Assembly: GCF_905220365.1 (NCBI RefSeq)
Contig: NC_061140.1
Span: 9,736,501-9,800,500 of the forward strand
Direction: 5' to 3'
Length of the DNA stretch: 64,000 bases
From: Vanessa cardui
Lineage: Eukaryota > Arthropoda > Insecta > Lepidoptera > Nymphalidae
Positions 60,880-64,000 of the stretch are shown one piece after another (the stretch's first letter is position 1; every line of letters begins with the position of its first letter). Position numbers and translations under genes: made by a program. Below the pieces are notes generated by a model. It did no database searches and was not told where the DNA came from. It saw nothing but the letters and a program-made list of their open reading frames with translations.

Positions 60880-61860
60880 ACTAAACTGTCTTATAAAAAT
60901 GAAAGAATAAATCTTAATCTGACCACCAGCTTTTTAGTATCCAGTGCAAATTGAGACTCTTATCTCTGACCTCACCCCGATAGCGATCCGTTATATTGTT
61001 CGACACGGCCTTCGAAAAATTTGCGGTCATATTGCGAAGGTTTTATCGGAAATCGAATAGATAAGAGAACATTCTGTGTAACAGGCTCTTAGATGCACAA
61101 TTCTTAAGCCATTGTACCAAATTAAAATAAGATCGGTGACACACATGTTAATTTTAAACATTTCAATCAATAAAAATATGGATGTTAAGGGTCAAGCATG
61201 GATCACAAATTGAAAAATTGCTTTTGAAACTTGTCTGACTTCGTCTGAATCGTATTTTTTTTTTAAATAGTAAATAAAATAAGCAATAAAACAGCAAATA
61301 GTTTTTATATGTATTTAATCCTGATATGTTGTTAGATTATTATCGGCGTGTATTTGTGAGTACGAGCGTACTTACGAGACTTATGTGCGTGAGATTGTCA
61401 ACATATTAATGACGGCCAAAAAATACCAATTAGATTAATGTGAATATCTCTTTTTTTTAATAATAAGCTGTATGCGGTCGTTGTTTTAATAAAAGAAAAT
61501 TATTTATATTTAATTAATGTAAAAATAATTAATCATAAATATTACCTATGAAATACTAATGAGTAAATTCGGCTTGGGTCCAATATATACACATCAACAC
61601 CGTCTAGGGATATTTTGTATAAAAATCTTAAACTCAAAAAATCATATCCGGTTTTAAAATCTTTTGATGAAAGACTATTTTGTAAACCTTCTTGGACGAT
61701 TCTAAATTTGAATTTGAAAAAAATAAATAAAAATAAAATTTTTACGCGACATAATGGTAGCGATGGCCGAAGGTTACGTTTACCTACCGTCATATTAAGA
61801 TATTTTTTGTGCCAAATTTAAGTTTTAAAACAAGTTATCGATTAATTTCGAGTTAAACCT
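60880..61860. other. no supportable gene
   Basis: AT-rich; may include the 5' part of the Tc1-like element, but no terminal repeat was identified. Confidence 0.35.
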
Positions 61861-61872
61861 ATTGTGTGCATC

Positions 61873-62800
61873 ATGCAGCGGTGCCATTTAACGATAGAAG
61901 AAATGCTAAGGGCAGGAGGCATGCTCCAAGCTGGGGCTACTCAATAGAGAATTGCTGAGGAGATTGGAACAAGACAAAACGTCATATCTAGGTTATGGTC
62001 ACGCTACCGTGCTACTGGTGAAGTGACTGAAAGATATCCAGGTGGGAAGCGCATAACCAATCAACGACAAGACCGATATTTGCAAGTTGCCGCGAAAAGA
62101 GAACCAAATGTTACGGCACTTCAATTGGTTCAGAGGCTCCAGCCAGAGGACCAGTTGCTTGTGAGTGACCAAACTGTAAGGAAAAGGCTGCATGAAGCGA
62201 ACCTTCATGCTCGCAGGCCGTTTCGTACTCTAGCACTACGCCGAGGAAATCGTGGACGACGACTAGAGTGGGTTCGTGTAAATTTGCTCTCGGATGATAA
62301 CCAGTGGTCTGTAGTGCTGTTTACCGATGAGTCCCGGTTCGGTTTCCATCCCGATACACGTGGCGTATGTGTTTGGCGATTCCCTGGTCATGATAGCCGT
62401 CTGCAACATCTTCAGAAAGTCCATTCATACCACGGCGGCATAATTATGGTTTAGGCGAGAATTTATCTTAGTGGAAGAACAGACCTCGTTTGGATCAGAA
62501 ACACCATGGCGGCCAAAAAATGTCGTAACGAGATGCTTGTATGCCAATAATTTAGTCCCATAGACTAAAAATGGGCCAAGAATTCACGCTCATGCACGAA
62601 AGCACCCGTCCGCACACAGCGGGAGTGGTGACGAGATGGTTGTAGGAACAAGACGTATCGGTCTTAGGCTGTCCCATTCAATCACCTGACCTAAACCCCA
62701 TAGAGCACGCGTGGGCCATACTCTAAAGAAGGGCTTCGAGGAATTTTCCTGCAAATATTGCGACGGATGAGCCACTTTTTTGCATCTTAGTCGGACCTGG
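61873..62800 (+). pseudogene. decayed Tc1-like transposase
   Basis: The frame opens with ATG at 61873 and a helix-turn-helix N-terminus (I-A-E-E-I-G-T-R-Q-N-V-I-S-R), continues with R-Y-P-G-G-K-R and reaches the first catalytic Asp in F-T-D-E-S-R-F (about 62320). It is broken by a TAG at 61945-61947, a second TAG at 62452-62454 where Trp is expected, and a frameshift after about 62530. Later pieces include R-P-H-T-A near 62600, where the usual Asp just before it reads Glu, and S-P-D-L-N-P-I-E-H near 62690, with the third acidic residue. The family normally has about 340 aa and cuts and pastes itself at TA sites. This copy cannot be active. Confidence 0.9.
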
Positions 62801-62879
62801 GACAATATACCGCACCAAGACTTGGATAACTTAATCCAAAGTATGAAAAATTGTTGCAGGACGTTATAAATGTCCTGGA

Positions 62880-63780
62880 TAGTTTTACAGACTACTGATT
62901 TTTCATATGACTGTTAAAAACAATAACTTTTCTTCATTTTTCACATTTTCTTGAGACAAACATTAATTGTTAGTTTTACCATTATTTTACGTTTTTTCTT
63001 TATTTAAGGATAAAATTGTTTACGCAAAATAATATGGTTTATTTTTTATTCTGGAGTATAGTCAGATAAATGGGCTTTATAAAAATATAAACATGTTGCA
63101 TGTTATCTCTAATAAATTTTAAAATAATTCAGTAAATTCAAAATATCCCTAGACAATGTTGATGTGTGTATTATAAAAAAAGTAAAAGTGCACTTAGCAA
63201 GATAGAATGAAGTAAATACATAACTTATAATATTTAAGTTTAATATGTATGTCACAAATGAATGAATAATGTAAAAATTGGTTAGAGCCTTAATTTTATT
63301 GTGAAACATTGATCAAACATTGTCCTCGCATAATAGATTCAAATTTGGGTATTTTTAACTTTCGAGGTCAATGTTATTGTTACAGTTAGTTAACCAAATA
63401 CCAGTTTCGCAACGATTGATTTTGGTTACGCATAATTTGAAATCGCGGATGTTTTCCAACTAAAGTAAGAATAATACTTAATTATTTGGAGAGTGAGTTA
63501 ACTACCGACATTAGTTCTGAGTGTGATAAGGTATGATTTATGTATATGATAATGATATAAGTAATTTATATATTGTATAATTTCCTTTATTTCTTCCTAG
63601 CGATGTTGGGTCGAGTCGTTCGTTATATACAAACTTGCAACGATTTAACTGCCCTCTGCATCCGGAATGCCAAACGCTGTTAAGGAAACGTACAGTGAAA
63701 ACAACGCTAGATAACAAATGCACTCTAATTGTTTGAAAAAATACAGACAAGCTAGTTGGAAAAAATGTTGAAAAAAATTG
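62880..63780. other. AT-rich DNA, no feature seen
   Basis: No gene recognised; part may be the 3' flank of the Tc1-like element. Confidence 0.35.
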
Positions 63781-63895
63781 TATCGCCGGTTCTTCTCAGG
63801 TCTGAGGTATTATATTCCGAACCGGTGGTAGATTTTCGACAATCAATAAGAAAGTGTAAACACTTCTATTTTGAAAAAAGGTTTTTGACTTTGTT
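63781..63895 (+). mobile_element. solo 3' end of the Jockey-like LINE family
   Basis: Close match to 13870-13985: CGCCGGTTCTTCTCAGGTCT, GGTATTATATTCCGAACCGG, ACACTTCTATTTTGAA and TTTTTGACTTTG. Confidence 0.8.
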
Positions 63896-64000
63896 GGAGT
63901 TATAAAATACTTACATACGTTTGTTATTTGTTTATATTAACGCGCACGTGGCGCCATCTGTCCCATTCATAAAGTACTAAGAGAGTTGGGTTTGCAGGAC

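Noticed and set aside
1..64000. CRISPR array, bacterial operon or horizontally transferred cluster
   Set aside because: No regularly spaced direct repeats and no bacterial gene organisation; the only host genes have canonical insect introns.

Overview
This is an AT-rich, intron-rich, repeat-dense piece of an insect nuclear genome. It is almost certainly from a lepidopteran, and a nymphalid-type butterfly would fit: the dispersed repeats (tRNA-headed SINEs, a Metulj-like SINE, elements ending in the ACCGACTTCAAA motif, Jockey-like LINE tails) are of kinds typical of butterfly and moth genomes. Species cannot be fixed from the sequence. There is no sign of bacterial, viral or plasmid DNA, CRISPR arrays, rRNA or ordinary tRNA genes.

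Only two host protein genes can be supported. They are paralogues of the Ldh2-type NAD(P)-dependent malate/lactate dehydrogenase family (the insect genes often labelled YjmC-like oxidoreductase). They lie divergently, 5' end to 5' end: one on the minus strand (coding 21189 down to 15745) and one on the plus strand (37009 to 44412). Each has eight coding exons. Exons 1 to 6 are identical in length between the two (151, 189, 116, 99, 87 and 109 nt), and both predicted proteins are 357 aa. The plus copy keeps the family G-S-N-H active-site loop; in the minus copy this reads R-C-H-H.

The 16 kb between their start codons is filled largely with mobile DNA. Its centrepiece is a complete Ty3/gypsy LTR retrotransposon resembling the mag lineage (27068-31361). 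It has 111-bp LTRs identical by eye, a GTACA target duplication, a tRNA-Ser-type primer site, a polypurine tract and one open Gag-Pol frame. It sits inside an older terminal-inverted-repeat element; a second copy of that element at 59.4-60.9 kb lacks the retrotransposon.

The rest, region by region: 0-15 kb has a hAT-like element, Metulj-like SINEs, two Jockey/CR1-type LINE remnants (2.4-3.3 and 12.7-14.0 kb), a foldback element with 257-bp arms (10.77-11.35 kb) and a 143-bp hairpin MITE. 21-27 kb has a second foldback (23.5-24.1 kb) and a SINE split by an RTE-like LINE remnant. 32-37 kb has a hAT-like element with a perfect 8-bp target duplication and a MITE inside another repeat. 44.5-64 kb shows no supportable host gene; it holds another hAT-like element with a perfect target duplication (48.07-48.35 kb), a long TA microsatellite, foldbacks, SINEs and a decayed Tc1-like transposase (61.87-62.8 kb). 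Exon coordinates come from reading splice signals and aligning the two paralogues by eye; there are no transcript data.
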